From NCBI GenBank assembly GCA_964475415.1, contig CAYYWZ010000001.1:172353-236352 (forward strand): 64,000 bases of DNA, read 5' to 3'. How positions within the stretch are numbered: position 1 is the first letter of the stretch; each line of letters begins with the position of its first letter. This stretch comes from CALCMJ01 sp964475415. Lineage in GTDB: Bacteria > Bacteroidota > Bacteroidia > Chitinophagales > Saprospiraceae. Of this stretch, positions 1 through 8,358 are shown piece after piece. The position numbers and the translations under genes were made by a program. Below the pieces are notes generated by a model, which was not told the DNA's origin, ran no database searches, and saw only the letters and a program-made list of their open reading frames with translations.

Positions 1-251
1 GTCTTCAGTATAGAATCTATTGCTGCTAGTCCACTACCATAACATACTGCATGTTGACCATTTTCTAGTGCAGCAAGGTTTGCCTCCAATACTGTTCTTG
101 TAGGATTCTGCGTTCTTGCATATTCATATCCTTTGTGTACACCTGGAGCGTCTTGTACATAGGTAGAGGTCTGAAAGATAGGTGTCATGATAGCACCCGA
201 ACTTGGATCTGGTTCTATACCAGCGTGTATTGCTTTTGTACCGAATTTCAT
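1..251 (-). CDS. Trans-sulfuration family PLP enzyme (cystathionine gamma-synthase/lyase type), N-terminal part
   Basis: The gene runs off the left edge, so only the first 83 codons are present. The protein begins MKFGTKAIHAGIEPDPSSGA, followed by a PIFQTSTY segment and YEYARTQNPTR, the arginine-containing phosphate and substrate-binding region typical of the Cys/Met metabolism PLP-dependent family. The segment ending in GSGLAAI is the glycine loop that contacts the cofactor phosphate. The catalytic lysine would lie outside the window. Family members make or break cystathionine, or use O-acetyl-homoserine; the part seen here does not tell synthase from gamma-lyase or sulfhydrylase. ATG at 251 is the only sensible start. 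Confidence 0.88.
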   Translation of the reverse strand, partial: MKFGTKAIHAGIEPDPSSGAIMTPIFQTSTYVQDAPGVHKGYEYARTQNPTRTVLEANLAALENGQHAVCYGSGLAAIDSILK

Positions 252-359
252 GCGTTATTATTTTTTGATTAGCTAGACAAAGATGACGAATTTTAGGAGC
301 AGCATCATCATAATCTAGACATATTAATGTCGTTAGTATAAACCTTTAGCAAATAATTG

Positions 360-1319
360 TTACTTTCTAGCAATTGCTTTTTTAGCCGCTGCAACTATAT
401 CATTTACACCTAGGCCATATTTTTCTAATAGCTGAGATGGTTTTCCACTCTCTCCAAAAGAATCTTTTACCGCTACCATCTCCATAGGCCTTGGCTGATT
501 ACGAGCAAGAAGACCTGCGATACTTTCTCCTAAGCCTCCCATATAATTATGTTCTTCCGCTGAGACTACACAGCCTGTCTTAGCAGTCGAGGTAAGCACA
601 GCTTCTTCATCTAGTGGTTTTATCGTGTGTATGTTGATTAGTTCAGCTCGTATGCCTTCAGCCGCAAGAATTTTAGCCGCTTCTACAGATTGCCATACCA
701 TGTGACCCGTAGCGAAAATACTTACATCAGTTCCTTCTGCTAATGTCAATGCTTTACCAATTATAAATTCTTGGTCTTCCGGAATAAATACTGGCCAACT
801 GGGTCTGCCAAATCTCAGATAAACGGGACCATGGTGATCCGCTATAGCCATCGTTGCTGCCTTAGTCTGGTTATAATCACAAGGATTGATAACGGTCATT
901 CCGGGAAGCATTTTCATCATTCCGACATCCTCTAGTATCTGATGCGTAGCGCCGTCCTCCCCTAGTGTAAGTCCTGCGTGCGATGCACATATTTTGACAT
1001 TCTTATCAGAGTAAGCTATAGATTGTCTTATCTGATCATATACTCTACCTGTAGAAAAGTTAGCAAATGTTCCAGTGAATGGAATCTTACCTCCTGTTGC
1101 CAGACCGGCAGCTATGCCCATCATGTTTGCTTCAGCTATTCCTATCTGAAAAAATCGCTCAGGAAATTCAGCAATAAAAGCCTGCATCTTCAGTGACCCT
1201 ACTAGATCCGCACATAGGGCAACTACAGCGCTATTTTTCTTTCCCACCTCGTGCAAGCCTGCTCCGAATCCATCTCTTGTCGCTTTCTTTTCTGTATATG
1301 TTATATTTTCAATCTTCAT
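360..1319 (-). CDS. Transketolase, C-terminal subunit
   Basis: This 319-residue protein is the pyrimidine-binding plus C-terminal half of a split transketolase, which moves two-carbon units between sugar phosphates in the non-oxidative pentose phosphate pathway and the Calvin-like carbon rearrangements. The GIAEANMMGIAAG segment near residues 60-72 carries the glutamate (about E63) that activates thiamine diphosphate across the subunit interface; the HAGLTLGEDGATHQ segment is also family typical. The C-terminal domain (about 190-315) has the usual VSAEEHNYMGGLG motif. It lies 29 bases after the N-terminal subunit gene on the same strand, so the two are co-transcribed. Split transketolases are common in Bacteroidota and archaea. 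DXP synthase is excluded by size and partner. Confidence 0.93.
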   Translation of the reverse strand: MKIENITYTEKKATRDGFGAGLHEVGKKNSAVVALCADLVGSLKMQAFIAEFPERFFQIGIAEANMMGIAAGLATGGKIPFTGTFANFSTGRVYDQIRQSIAYSDKNVKICASHAGLTLGEDGATHQILEDVGMMKMLPGMTVINPCDYNQTKAATMAIADHHGPVYLRFGRPSWPVFIPEDQEFIIGKALTLAEGTDVSIFATGHMVWQSVEAAKILAAEGIRAELINIHTIKPLDEEAVLTSTAKTGCVVSAEEHNYMGGLGESIAGLLARNQPRPMEMVAVKDSFGESGKPSQLLEKYGLGVNDIVAAAKKAIARK

Positions 1320-1348
1320 TTTTCGATTTTGAATTGTGGTCTATAATA

Positions 1349-2191
1349 TTAATAATCCCCTAGCGTTTCTTCTAATTGTGATAAAGCAGTTTCCGTCTGC
1401 TCATCGTTAGGAGCTTTACCGTGCCAGTGGTGTGTCCCTTCCATAAAATCTACACCTTTTCCCATAGCTGTTTTCATAAGAATAACCACAGGTTTTCCCG
1501 CCGCACTTTTCTCCTTAGCCGTTTCTAATGTTCTTATAATTGCTTCCATATTATGACCGTCCATATGGAGCACTTCCCAACCAAAAGATTGCCACTTCAT
1601 GGGCAAATCTCCTAGACTCAAAACATCATCATTAGCACCATCTATTTGCTGTCCATTCCAATCTACTGTTACGATCAGATTATTAACCTTATTATGAGCT
1701 GCATACATGACTGCCTCCCATATCTGTCCCTCTTGTAATTCTCCATCTCCAGTAAGCACATATACAAACTTGTCGTCATCATTAAGACGCTTAGCGAGTG
1801 CCATTCCTATCGCTACAGAAATTCCTTGACCCAGTGATCCACTTGCTACTCTTATGCCAGGCAATCCTTCATGTGTTGCTGGGTGACCTTGTAATCTAGA
1901 ATTAAGCTGACGGAAGGTCGCTAACTCCTTTACAGGAAAATATCCACTTCTCGCAAGTACGCTATATATAACAGGAGAGATATGTCCGTTGCTTAGAAAA
2001 AAAACATCTTCTCCCTTAGCATCCATGTTGAAAGAGGGGTCATGTTTCATGGTATGAAAAAATAAGGCTGTAAGAAAATCTGCACAACCTAGAGAGCCAC
2101 CTGGGTGACCCGATGCACAAGAATGTACCTGTCTTATTATGTCCCTTCTTACTTGTGAAGCTACATCCTGTAGTTTTTTGATATCCGTCAT
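1349..2191 (-). CDS. Transketolase, N-terminal subunit
   Basis: The 280-residue protein is the diphosphate-binding half of a split transketolase. The thiamine diphosphate/magnesium motif is visible as GDG at residues 148-150 with its partner Asn at about 179 in VDWNGQQID. The substrate-binding HPGGSLGCADF (about 29-39) and SLGQGISVAIGMA (about 119-131) segments are also present. The frame can be extended upstream to a TTG at 2221, but that would add ten residues and lies inside the preceding terminator hairpin, so ATG at 2191 is chosen. It is followed by the C-terminal subunit gene and preceded by the HU gene. Confidence 0.93.
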   Translation of the reverse strand: MTDIKKLQDVASQVRRDIIRQVHSCASGHPGGSLGCADFLTALFFHTMKHDPSFNMDAKGEDVFFLSNGHISPVIYSVLARSGYFPVKELATFRQLNSRLQGHPATHEGLPGIRVASGSLGQGISVAIGMALAKRLNDDDKFVYVLTGDGELQEGQIWEAVMYAAHNKVNNLIVTVDWNGQQIDGANDDVLSLGDLPMKWQSFGWEVLHMDGHNMEAIIRTLETAKEKSAAGKPVVILMKTAMGKGVDFMEGTHHWHGKAPNDEQTETALSQLEETLGDY

Positions 2192-2209
2192 GTTTTGGCT
2201 TATGTAAAT

Positions 2210-2240
2210 AAAAAAAGGCAATTTGAAAATTCAAATTGCC
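2210..2240 (-). terminator. Intrinsic terminator of the HU gene
   Basis: On the minus strand a perfect 11-bp inverted repeat (GGCAATTTGAA, two-base loop, TTCAAATTGCC; positions 2217-2240) is followed directly by seven T residues (2210-2216). It starts about 39 bases after the HU stop codon, so it separates HU from the transketolase genes. Confidence 0.85.
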
Positions 2241-2241
2241 C

Positions 2242-2249
2242 CAAAGTTA
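2242..2249 (-). promoter_or_regulatory. Possible -7 box for the transketolase genes
   Basis: TAACTTTG on the minus strand matches the Bacteroidota -7 consensus TAnnTTTG. No TTG is found at the usual 19-base distance upstream, so support is weak. A transcript from here would carry the HU terminator hairpin in its leader. Confidence 0.3.
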
Positions 2250-2278
2250 TTAATATCTTTTTCAATTCATAAGAAAGC

Positions 2279-2551
2279 TTAGTTAACTGAATCAGTTAAT
2301 CCCTTACCTGCTTTGAATTTTACAACGTTTTTAGCTTTGATTTTGATAGTCGCTCCTGTAGCAGGGTTTCTTCCATCTCTTGCAGCTCTTCTATTGATAG
2401 AAAATGTTCCAAATCCTACAAAAGAAGACTTATCTCCCTTCTTAAGACTTTTTTCAATTGAATCAAATACAGTGTTTACTGCGTCCGTAGCTTGCGCTTT
2501 TGATATATCTGCTCCTTCCGCAACAGCATTAATAAGATCTCCTTTGTTCAT
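2279..2551 (-). CDS. hup: HU family DNA-binding protein
   Basis: This 90-residue histone-like protein has the full HU length. It contains the dimerisation helices (residues 1-45), the GFGTFSI turn (about 47-53) and the DNA-minor-groove arm RRAARDGRNPATG (about 55-67) with its intercalating proline, ending KFKAGKGLTDSVN. HU dimers bend and compact DNA. It appears monocistronic, with a promoter at 2587-2617 and a strong terminator at 2210-2240. Confidence 0.96.
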   Translation of the reverse strand: MNKGDLINAVAEGADISKAQATDAVNTVFDSIEKSLKKGDKSSFVGFGTFSINRRAARDGRNPATGATIKIKAKNVVKFKAGKGLTDSVN

Positions 2552-2586
2552 TATAAAGTTATTTTAATTATGAATTTTAGCTTTTG

Positions 2587-2617
2587 CAAAGCTATGTTAA
2601 TGAATATATATAAACAA
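2587..2617 (-). promoter_or_regulatory. Promoter of the HU gene
   Basis: The minus strand reads TTG (2617-2615), 20 bases, then TAGCTTTG (2594-2587). This matches the Bacteroidota housekeeping promoter (TTTG at -33, TAnnTTTG at -7, spacing about 19). The predicted start near 2581 leaves a leader of about 30 bases before the HU ATG at 2551. Confidence 0.6.
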
Positions 2618-2716
2618 ACATTTATATGTAAATATCCCTAAAATCAGTGTTTATCCTGATTTTTGGTCCATTTTTTGCCTTTTTCCTAAGGTATTTACTA
2701 TTAATGAAATAGTTTT

Positions 2717-2724
2717 TATCTTTG
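2717..2724 (+). promoter_or_regulatory. -7 box in front of a small lipoprotein gene, probably leaderless
   Basis: TATCTTTG matches TAnnTTTG exactly and ends only five bases before the ATG at 2730. In Bacteroidota transcription starts about this distance after the box, so the mRNA would begin at or next to the start codon. At the -33 position there is TTA rather than TTG. Confidence 0.45.
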
Positions 2725-2729
2725 AAGTG

Positions 2730-2936
2730 ATGGTAAAACGAATAATAAGATTTTTAAAACCTACCTTATTTGTGGCTTTTTTAGCCATTATAAGCTTATC
2801 CTGTAAGACAGGTGAAGGCTGTGTAACGACAGAAGGATACTCTCAAGAAGTAGATCTCACAAGTACAAAAAGAGGTAAGTCGAACTTGTTTTCCAAGAAA
2901 ACAAACAAGAAAATAAGGAAAAAAAGAGGCGGTTAG
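2730..2936 (+). CDS. Small basic lipoprotein of unknown function
   Basis: This 68-residue product has a signal segment (RIIRFLKPTLFVAFLAII) ending in the lipobox SLSC, so Cys25 would be lipidated after cleavage by signal peptidase II. The remainder is short and strongly basic at the end (KKTNKKIRKKRGG). A GTG at 2727 is also in frame, but ATG at 2730 is preferred. The gene ends four bases inside the convergent permease gene. Function is unknown. Confidence 0.65.
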   Translation: MVKRIIRFLKPTLFVAFLAIISLSCKTGEGCVTTEGYSQEVDLTSTKRGKSNLFSKKTNKKIRKKRGG

Positions 2937-4123
2937 TCCGACATAGGATTTAGCCAGTTTTCTATCTTCCTTCCTATTGTATTTAAGGATACGACTAGTA
3001 AAAAGATTGCCAATCCCGGAAAAACCACTAGCCACCAAGCTTTATAATTATACTTCACCTGAGACAACATACTGCCCCATGTTACCTCTTCTACAGCTAG
3101 GCCTAATCCCAAGAATGAAAGCGTTGCTTCTAGTACAATAGCTGCTGCACAGGCAAAAGAAAAACTCACTATAACAGGTCCCATAGCATTAATAAGAATG
3201 TGTCTCCATATTATTGTAAAATCTCTCAAGCCAGAAACTTGAGCTCCTTCTATATATGACTTCCCTCTTATCTTAAGCACTTCAGCCCTAGTATACCTTG
3301 TCAATAAAGGCCAACTTACAAAGGCTATAATCCATATAATATTCCATATGCTAGCACCACTTATAAGACTGAGTAATACTAAGATTATAAATACTGAAGG
3401 AATAGACTTAAAGACTTCTAGTATCCAACTAATAATATAATCTATTGGTAACTGTATTGTCCTCGATCGCAACTTAGCTGCTAAGAAAATCAAACTGGAA
3501 AATATAATTAACAAAATAATAAATGCTAAGCATTCGTAGATCAGATCATTTTTAAATCCAAAAAAGAATCCCCAAATCCACTGGTAAACAAAAATCATAC
3601 TTGCTATACACAAGAGTATAACCTGCAGGATATTAATCCGTATACCCTTGTCTCCAAAATATCCTGTAATCAGTCCTAAAAATATACCTAATATAGAAGC
3701 TAATAAGGCAGATAGAAAACCTACTTTAAGCGCAACAGAAGTACCTCTGATCAGTCCAGCTAAAGTGTCTCTTCCTAACCTATCTGTTCCCAACCAATGT
3801 CGTGCCTTATTTTCAGAAATTTTCTGCTGATCAAAGGGGCTTCTGTAATTACTATTGTCTAGATCTAGCGTCTTTTCTGAATAAGGAATTATAGGGTGTA
3901 TGGACCAGATTTCTTTTTCCTTAATAAGTGTTCTTTTTCCCATAAATAATTGTTTGACAATAGGAAAATTTATGCCATTCTCAGTCTTAGATATGAGTGG
4001 TAATTCATTACAGATAAAAGGAGACAACAGTGCTATCAAAAATAAGAAGCAGATGAATCTTACAGACCAGCGTGAAGTTATATCTTCTCTAAGTGTTATA
4101 TATATTTCCCTTAGCTGTTTCAT
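2933..4123 (-). CDS. Oligopeptide/dipeptide-type ABC transporter permease (OppC/DppC-like)
   Basis: The 396-residue inner-membrane protein has an N-terminal membrane segment, a long periplasmic stretch containing RHWLGTDRLGRDTLAGLIRG (about 110-130), typical of the OppC family, and a C-terminal BPD_transp_1 domain with five further membrane segments. The EAA coupling loop is visible as GAQVSGLRDFTIIWRHIL. It would pair with the OppB-like permease encoded one base upstream and a substrate-binding lipoprotein. No OppD/OppF ATPase gene follows, so the ATPases must be encoded elsewhere. It is somewhat longer than classical OppC (about 300), owing to extra membrane segments near residues 160-215. 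Confidence 0.85.
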   Translation of the reverse strand: MKQLREIYITLREDITSRWSVRFICFLFLIALLSPFICNELPLISKTENGINFPIVKQLFMGKRTLIKEKEIWSIHPIIPYSEKTLDLDNSNYRSPFDQQKISENKARHWLGTDRLGRDTLAGLIRGTSVALKVGFLSALLASILGIFLGLITGYFGDKGIRINILQVILLCIASMIFVYQWIWGFFFGFKNDLIYECLAFIILLIIFSSLIFLAAKLRSRTIQLPIDYIISWILEVFKSIPSVFIILVLLSLISGASIWNIIWIIAFVSWPLLTRYTRAEVLKIRGKSYIEGAQVSGLRDFTIIWRHILINAMGPVIVSFSFACAAAIVLEATLSFLGLGLAVEEVTWGSMLSQVKYNYKAWWLVVFPGLAIFLLVVSLNTIGRKIENWLNPMSD

Positions 4124-4124
4124 A

Positions 4125-5345
4125 TCATCTATTAGAAAATCTAACTTTAGGATTTACATAAGCATAAATAACATCTCCTAAGAAATAAAAAATTGTTGTC
4201 ACCAATGAGATAATAACAATGATGCCATAGACTACATTCCAGTCGGCCATCTGTATAGAAGTAAATAATAAACGACCTACTCCAGGAATATTAAAAATTG
4301 TCTCTACAATAACAGAACCTGATAGTGCTGATGGAAAGGCTGAGGTAAATAATGTAATTATAGGAAATAAAGCATTGCCGAGATTATGTTTTTTTACAGT
4401 TTGTGAATGGGATAACCCTTTTGCCAAGATCGTCTTACTATAAGACTGAGACATCTCATTTTTTAAACTTGATTCCATCTGTCTCGAAATATATGAGATA
4501 GAATGTAGGGTGTAAATTACGATAGGCAGGATTAGCATTTTGAATTGGCTTGCTAAGTTACTTAAGAACGATGTCGACTCATTCGTTATAACTCCTACAG
4601 AGGGAAATATATTTGTCCAAGAGCCATAATCGGAGGTGGTGAAAAATATAAGGAGTAAGCTAGCGAGAAAAAAGATCGGCATAGCATAAAACAAATAAGC
4701 TATAAACTGTACCGCCTTGCTTATCCATGGGTGCTTCGTAGAACTTGAGAATATTCCCAAGCTTATGCCTAGCACAAAACTTATAACTATAGATATTATT
4801 ACTAAAAATATTGTCCACTGTACTGCCTCGAATATGATCTCTCTCACTGGGCGTCCATCTAAAGTAGATCTGCCCATGCTCCCCTTAAGTATTCCTGATA
4901 ACCAGATATGATATTGATTCGAAAAGCCATTCCAATAAAGCTTAGGAAAACTAAACCGTTTCTGTCCAGCTAGATCTTCTTCTATACTGACTATACTCTG
5001 ATTATAATGAGCGTCTAATAATTCAGCTCTATATCCTTGCTCTAATAAGGCGTAAGTTTTCTCTCTCTTCTTAGAGTCTACAATATCATTTACATTAACC
5101 GGAAAATGTGCAGGTTGCAGGCTTATGTAAAAGGTAGGTTTATCTAAGTGTTGACTTTTATACAAACTAGTGTAAGAAATAAGATCTTGTGAGTCCTCTG
5201 CTTCTGACATGTTAATTCCCTGAGATATCAACTGATTCTCTATGGGATCATTAGGAATATACTTACTTAGAAAAAAAGCGATAAGCGTTACAAAGAATAC
5301 AGTAATCGGAATCCTTATGAGGCGTTTTATAAAAAACTGCTCCAT
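4125..5345 (-). CDS. Oligopeptide/dipeptide-type ABC transporter permease (OppB/DppB-like)
   Basis: This 406-residue permease starts with the OppB hallmark: one membrane segment followed by YIPNDPIE. A periplasmic stretch of over 100 residues follows, then six membrane segments. The EAA loop is AKGLSHSQTVKKHNLGNAL and the family-typical VVETIFNIPGVGRLL lies near 355-370. It begins directly after the substrate-binding protein gene (5346) and is followed after one base by the OppC-like gene, so the three are one transcription unit. The long periplasmic insert makes it larger than the classical 300-340 residues. Confidence 0.87.
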   Translation of the reverse strand: MEQFFIKRLIRIPITVFFVTLIAFFLSKYIPNDPIENQLISQGINMSEAEDSQDLISYTSLYKSQHLDKPTFYISLQPAHFPVNVNDIVDSKKREKTYALLEQGYRAELLDAHYNQSIVSIEEDLAGQKRFSFPKLYWNGFSNQYHIWLSGILKGSMGRSTLDGRPVREIIFEAVQWTIFLVIISIVISFVLGISLGIFSSSTKHPWISKAVQFIAYLFYAMPIFFLASLLLIFFTTSDYGSWTNIFPSVGVITNESTSFLSNLASQFKMLILPIVIYTLHSISYISRQMESSLKNEMSQSYSKTILAKGLSHSQTVKKHNLGNALFPIITLFTSAFPSALSGSVIVETIFNIPGVGRLLFTSIQMADWNVVYGIIVIISLVTTIFYFLGDVIYAYVNPKVRFSNR

Positions 5346-7097
5346 CTACTTTACTTTTTCTGTTACCACTTTCTTGTGGAAGGTATTTGCCAAATAACCA
5401 GGGCGCTTAGCTGTAGCTGTAGCTTCTATATTATTGTTTGTAATTATTTTCTGCTTAGGTGAATACAAAAAGATGACAGGCTGATCTTCGTACATGATTT
5501 CTTGTAGTCTCATGTAAAGGTATCCTCTCTTTTCTTCATCTCTAGTTTCTCTTATTTGCTTAAGTATTTTATCCGCAGCTGCACTTCTATAGTTCGCATA
5601 ATTTCTCTCGCCGGGCACTGCCATACTAGAATGCCACCTAGGAAATGCATCATCGGGAGCAGCATCTTGAGAAATAGCTAACGCAGCCATATCATACTTT
5701 CTAGGACTCGTATGTTCCTTAGAGATGAGTGAACTTTTCTTGCGTGTTATCTTTATATCGACTCCAGCTTCCTTTGCATTATTCTGAAAAAGTAGTGCAA
5801 CATTTTCTCCTAATGCATTTCCTGAGATAAGAATCTCTAAGGTTAATTCTTCCTTTCTACCATCTATCACCTTATCTAAAATACCATTATCATCGGTATC
5901 TTTCCATCCTGCCTGACTGAGCAGTGTTTTTGCTTTCTCTATGTCAAATGGTATCGGAGCAAGCTCATTATTATAGTAGGCCTTTGCTGGGTTAAAATGC
6001 CCTGTTGTTCTTCGACCTAATCCATAATCTATCGTACTGATAATCTTATCTATATCCAACAGATGTGCCAGAGCTCTTCTTACTTTCTTATCCTGTAATT
6101 GTGGTCTATCATTATTAAGCGCGATATAATAATACCTTATGGTCGCTGGTGTAAAAAACTGAAAATCGCTGTCTGCATTTTCTTCTTTTTTTAAATTAGC
6201 AAATACGTCACTATTCCTCAGCGTCATGACATCCACTTCTTTATTTTTTAGCGCCGTGATCGCTGTGTTATCGTCAGGCATTATCTTAAAGATCATCTTA
6301 TCGACACCAGACTGTAAGAAAGGATTATCAGGATAGTTGTCGCCCCAGTAGTTCTTCTTTTTATAAAGTATTATACTTTGGTTTGTATTCCAGCTCCTAA
6401 GCATATATGGACCTGCTCCTTCTAGTATATCTCTGCTAGCTTGTGGACTGTTAAAAAATTCTACAAATCTCATGATGGTAGAATCTTGCTGATAGCTTTC
6501 TTCATTTGCCATAAAATCATCAGAAACTTGTAGGGATGCTAATGCATTTTCTTTGTCATAGATATGCGCTGGCAATAGATCTATAGTAAGACATACTTCG
6601 AGTGCTAGCATATAGTTCTTATCCACGTAGATACTAAACTGCTTTGCATTTTCAGAGTCTATTTTTACATCTTTAATATTATTTATCAGCGCTCTCCATG
6701 CGCCAGTATTAGACTGCGGAAGTTTTATAGATTTGATTGTAAATGCATAATCCTGTCCTGTGATCGGCATACCATCACTCCACACAGCATCTTCTTTTAT
6801 TTTTATAGTATATATGATATGCTGTTCATCAGAATTTTCTTCTGGAATCTCTTCTATCAGTATAGGTGATAGCGCTAAACTCTCTGGGTGGAAATCAGCC
6901 AGTGGTAGATATATATATTGGAAAACTTCCCTCGCTGAAGAGGATGGGTTGAAAATCGGATTTAGTTTTGCAGGGTCTCTGCTTATTCTAATATTAAGTT
7001 CAGAAATATTCTCCTTGACAATCGAGTCTGTTTTACATCCGTAGATAAACAAAACACTGAGTGCTAGACACAAGAATTTAGGAAAGATATTATTCAT
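5346..7097 (-). CDS. Extracellular solute-binding lipoprotein, family 5 (peptide/nickel type)
   Basis: The 583-residue lipoprotein has a type II signal ending in IYGC (Cys21). The SBP_bac_5 fold is recognised from LNPIFNPSSSAREVFQYIYLP near the start, the DAVWSDGMPITGQDYAFTIKS motif (about residues 103-123), and the ALAHLLDIDKII and KAKTLLSQAGWKDTD segments in the second lobe. It would deliver peptides or similar ligands to the two permeases encoded immediately downstream. Being lipidated, it is membrane anchored as expected in Bacteroidota. The substrate cannot be read from the sequence. Confidence 0.88.
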   Translation of the reverse strand: MNNIFPKFLCLALSVLFIYGCKTDSIVKENISELNIRISRDPAKLNPIFNPSSSAREVFQYIYLPLADFHPESLALSPILIEEIPEENSDEQHIIYTIKIKEDAVWSDGMPITGQDYAFTIKSIKLPQSNTGAWRALINNIKDVKIDSENAKQFSIYVDKNYMLALEVCLTIDLLPAHIYDKENALASLQVSDDFMANEESYQQDSTIMRFVEFFNSPQASRDILEGAGPYMLRSWNTNQSIILYKKKNYWGDNYPDNPFLQSGVDKMIFKIMPDDNTAITALKNKEVDVMTLRNSDVFANLKKEENADSDFQFFTPATIRYYYIALNNDRPQLQDKKVRRALAHLLDIDKIISTIDYGLGRRTTGHFNPAKAYYNNELAPIPFDIEKAKTLLSQAGWKDTDDNGILDKVIDGRKEELTLEILISGNALGENVALLFQNNAKEAGVDIKITRKKSSLISKEHTSPRKYDMAALAISQDAAPDDAFPRWHSSMAVPGERNYANYRSAAADKILKQIRETRDEEKRGYLYMRLQEIMYEDQPVIFLYSPKQKIITNNNIEATATAKRPGYLANTFHKKVVTEKVK

Positions 7098-7225
7098 GGA
7101 TATACTTTGTACTTATTTTGTATGAAGTTAGCAAAATCCTTTGACATGATGATATAAAAATAATTCGGTTCTCTAACAACTTAATGGAGCTATTTCAGCT
7201 TTATAATAGAGTCAAACAAATAACG

Positions 7226-8140
7226 ATGAAAAAAATACTAATAGGTGGTGGAACAGGTCTTATCGGTCAGCGATTACTAGAACTTATAGACCACAAGGAA
7301 TTCGAAGTAGCCATACTAAGTAGAAAGAAGAGGCAAGATGACAAGGTCAACTATTTGGTCTGGGATCTGGATACTGGCACTATGGACCTAGAGGGTTTTC
7401 AACCCGATATCGTTATCAACCTAACAGGTGCAGGAATTGCTGACAAATTATGGACCAAGAAAAGGAAAGAAATACTTATATCCAGTAGAGTAAAAAGTAC
7501 CGCACTACTAGAAAAAGCTATAGTAAATAAAGATATTTCCCCTGAGGTGTTTTTATCAGCCTCCGCTGTAGGATATTATGGAAACAGAGGAGAGGAAAAA
7601 CTAACAGAAGAGAGTAAGTCTGGAGATGAGGCATCTTTCTTAGTATACTGTTGTCAAATGTGGGAGGCTGCAGTAGATAAAATAAAACCACTAACATCCA
7701 GAATCATAAAACTTAGAATCGGAATTGTCCTTTCGACAAAAGGAGGCGCACTAGAGAAAATATTGTTACCTATGAATTTTGGGATAGCAGGATATTTTGG
7801 TAACGGAAAGCAATATTATCCTTGGATACATATAGATGATGTTTGCGGCTCTATATTACATCTTGTACAAGACAAAGAAGCTAACGGAATCTACAATGGT
7901 GTATCACCTCAGCCTATGCCACTCAAGGAAATGACAGTAGGGATAAAAAAAGGAATAAAAAAATGGGCACTAGTACTTCCCGTTCCCGCCTTTGTGCTCA
8001 AGCTTGTGATGGGAGAAATGAGTTCCATGTTACTAAATAGTACCCGAGCCATACCTAAGCGCTTAATGAAAGAAGGCTATCAATATAAATTTACAGATAT
8101 AGAAAATGCAGTAGCCGACCTTAAAGAGCACCGCAAATAA
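7226..8140 (+). CDS. TIGR01777 family NAD(P)-binding epimerase-like protein
   Basis: The 304-residue protein is an atypical short-chain dehydrogenase. It starts with the Rossmann motif KKILIGGGTGLIGQRL and has the SASAVGYYGNRGEE segment (family YYG motif) and PWIHIDDVCGSILHLVQ. The C-terminal part matches the DUF1731 extension of the SDR39U1/YfcH group. The frame is open from a TTG-like start at 7184, but ATG at 7226 starts right before the nucleotide-binding strand and gives the usual family length of about 300. The biochemical role of this family is poorly defined. It stands alone on the plus strand. Confidence 0.86.
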   Translation: MKKILIGGGTGLIGQRLLELIDHKEFEVAILSRKKRQDDKVNYLVWDLDTGTMDLEGFQPDIVINLTGAGIADKLWTKKRKEILISSRVKSTALLEKAIVNKDISPEVFLSASAVGYYGNRGEEKLTEESKSGDEASFLVYCCQMWEAAVDKIKPLTSRIIKLRIGIVLSTKGGALEKILLPMNFGIAGYFGNGKQYYPWIHIDDVCGSILHLVQDKEANGIYNGVSPQPMPLKEMTVGIKKGIKKWALVLPVPAFVLKLVMGEMSSMLLNSTRAIPKRLMKEGYQYKFTDIENAVADLKEHRK

Positions 8141-8148
8141 TTTTCTTT

Positions 8149-8355
8149 TTAATTCAAGTTTTTTCTTAGCGTAATCAGTAATATTAAAGCTCCTAATAGA
8201 ATTAGCGGAACTTGGATAATCTGGAGGTAACTAGCTATAAAACCAAGGAAGCTTGCACCACCTAAGTATACAACTAGCGTACTAATCCAGCAACAACTTG
8301 CGCCTAGAATAATAGCGACCAGGCCTCCTATAAAGGTCTTGTTGTCTTGTTTCAT
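8149..8355 (-). CDS. Small MerT/MerC-like membrane protein with a Cys-Cys pair
   Basis: This 68-residue protein has two predicted membrane helices (about 9-31 and 42-62). The first carries a Cys-Cys pair within ASCCWIS, as in the first helix of mercuric transporters such as MerT. It is shorter than MerT (about 115) and lacks the third helix and second cysteine pair. It starts three bases after the arsenite methyltransferase stop, so it probably acts in the same metal or metalloid response. Thiol-ligand transport is inferred from the cysteine pair and context only. Confidence 0.6.
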   Translation of the reverse strand: MKQDNKTFIGGLVAIILGASCCWISTLVVYLGGASFLGFIASYLQIIQVPLILLGALILLITLRKNLN

Positions 8356-8358
8356 TCC

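Noticed and set aside
2796..3038. 80-residue minus-strand frame over the small lipoprotein
   Set aside because: Out of frame with the permease and antisense to a gene with signal peptide, lipobox and promoter.
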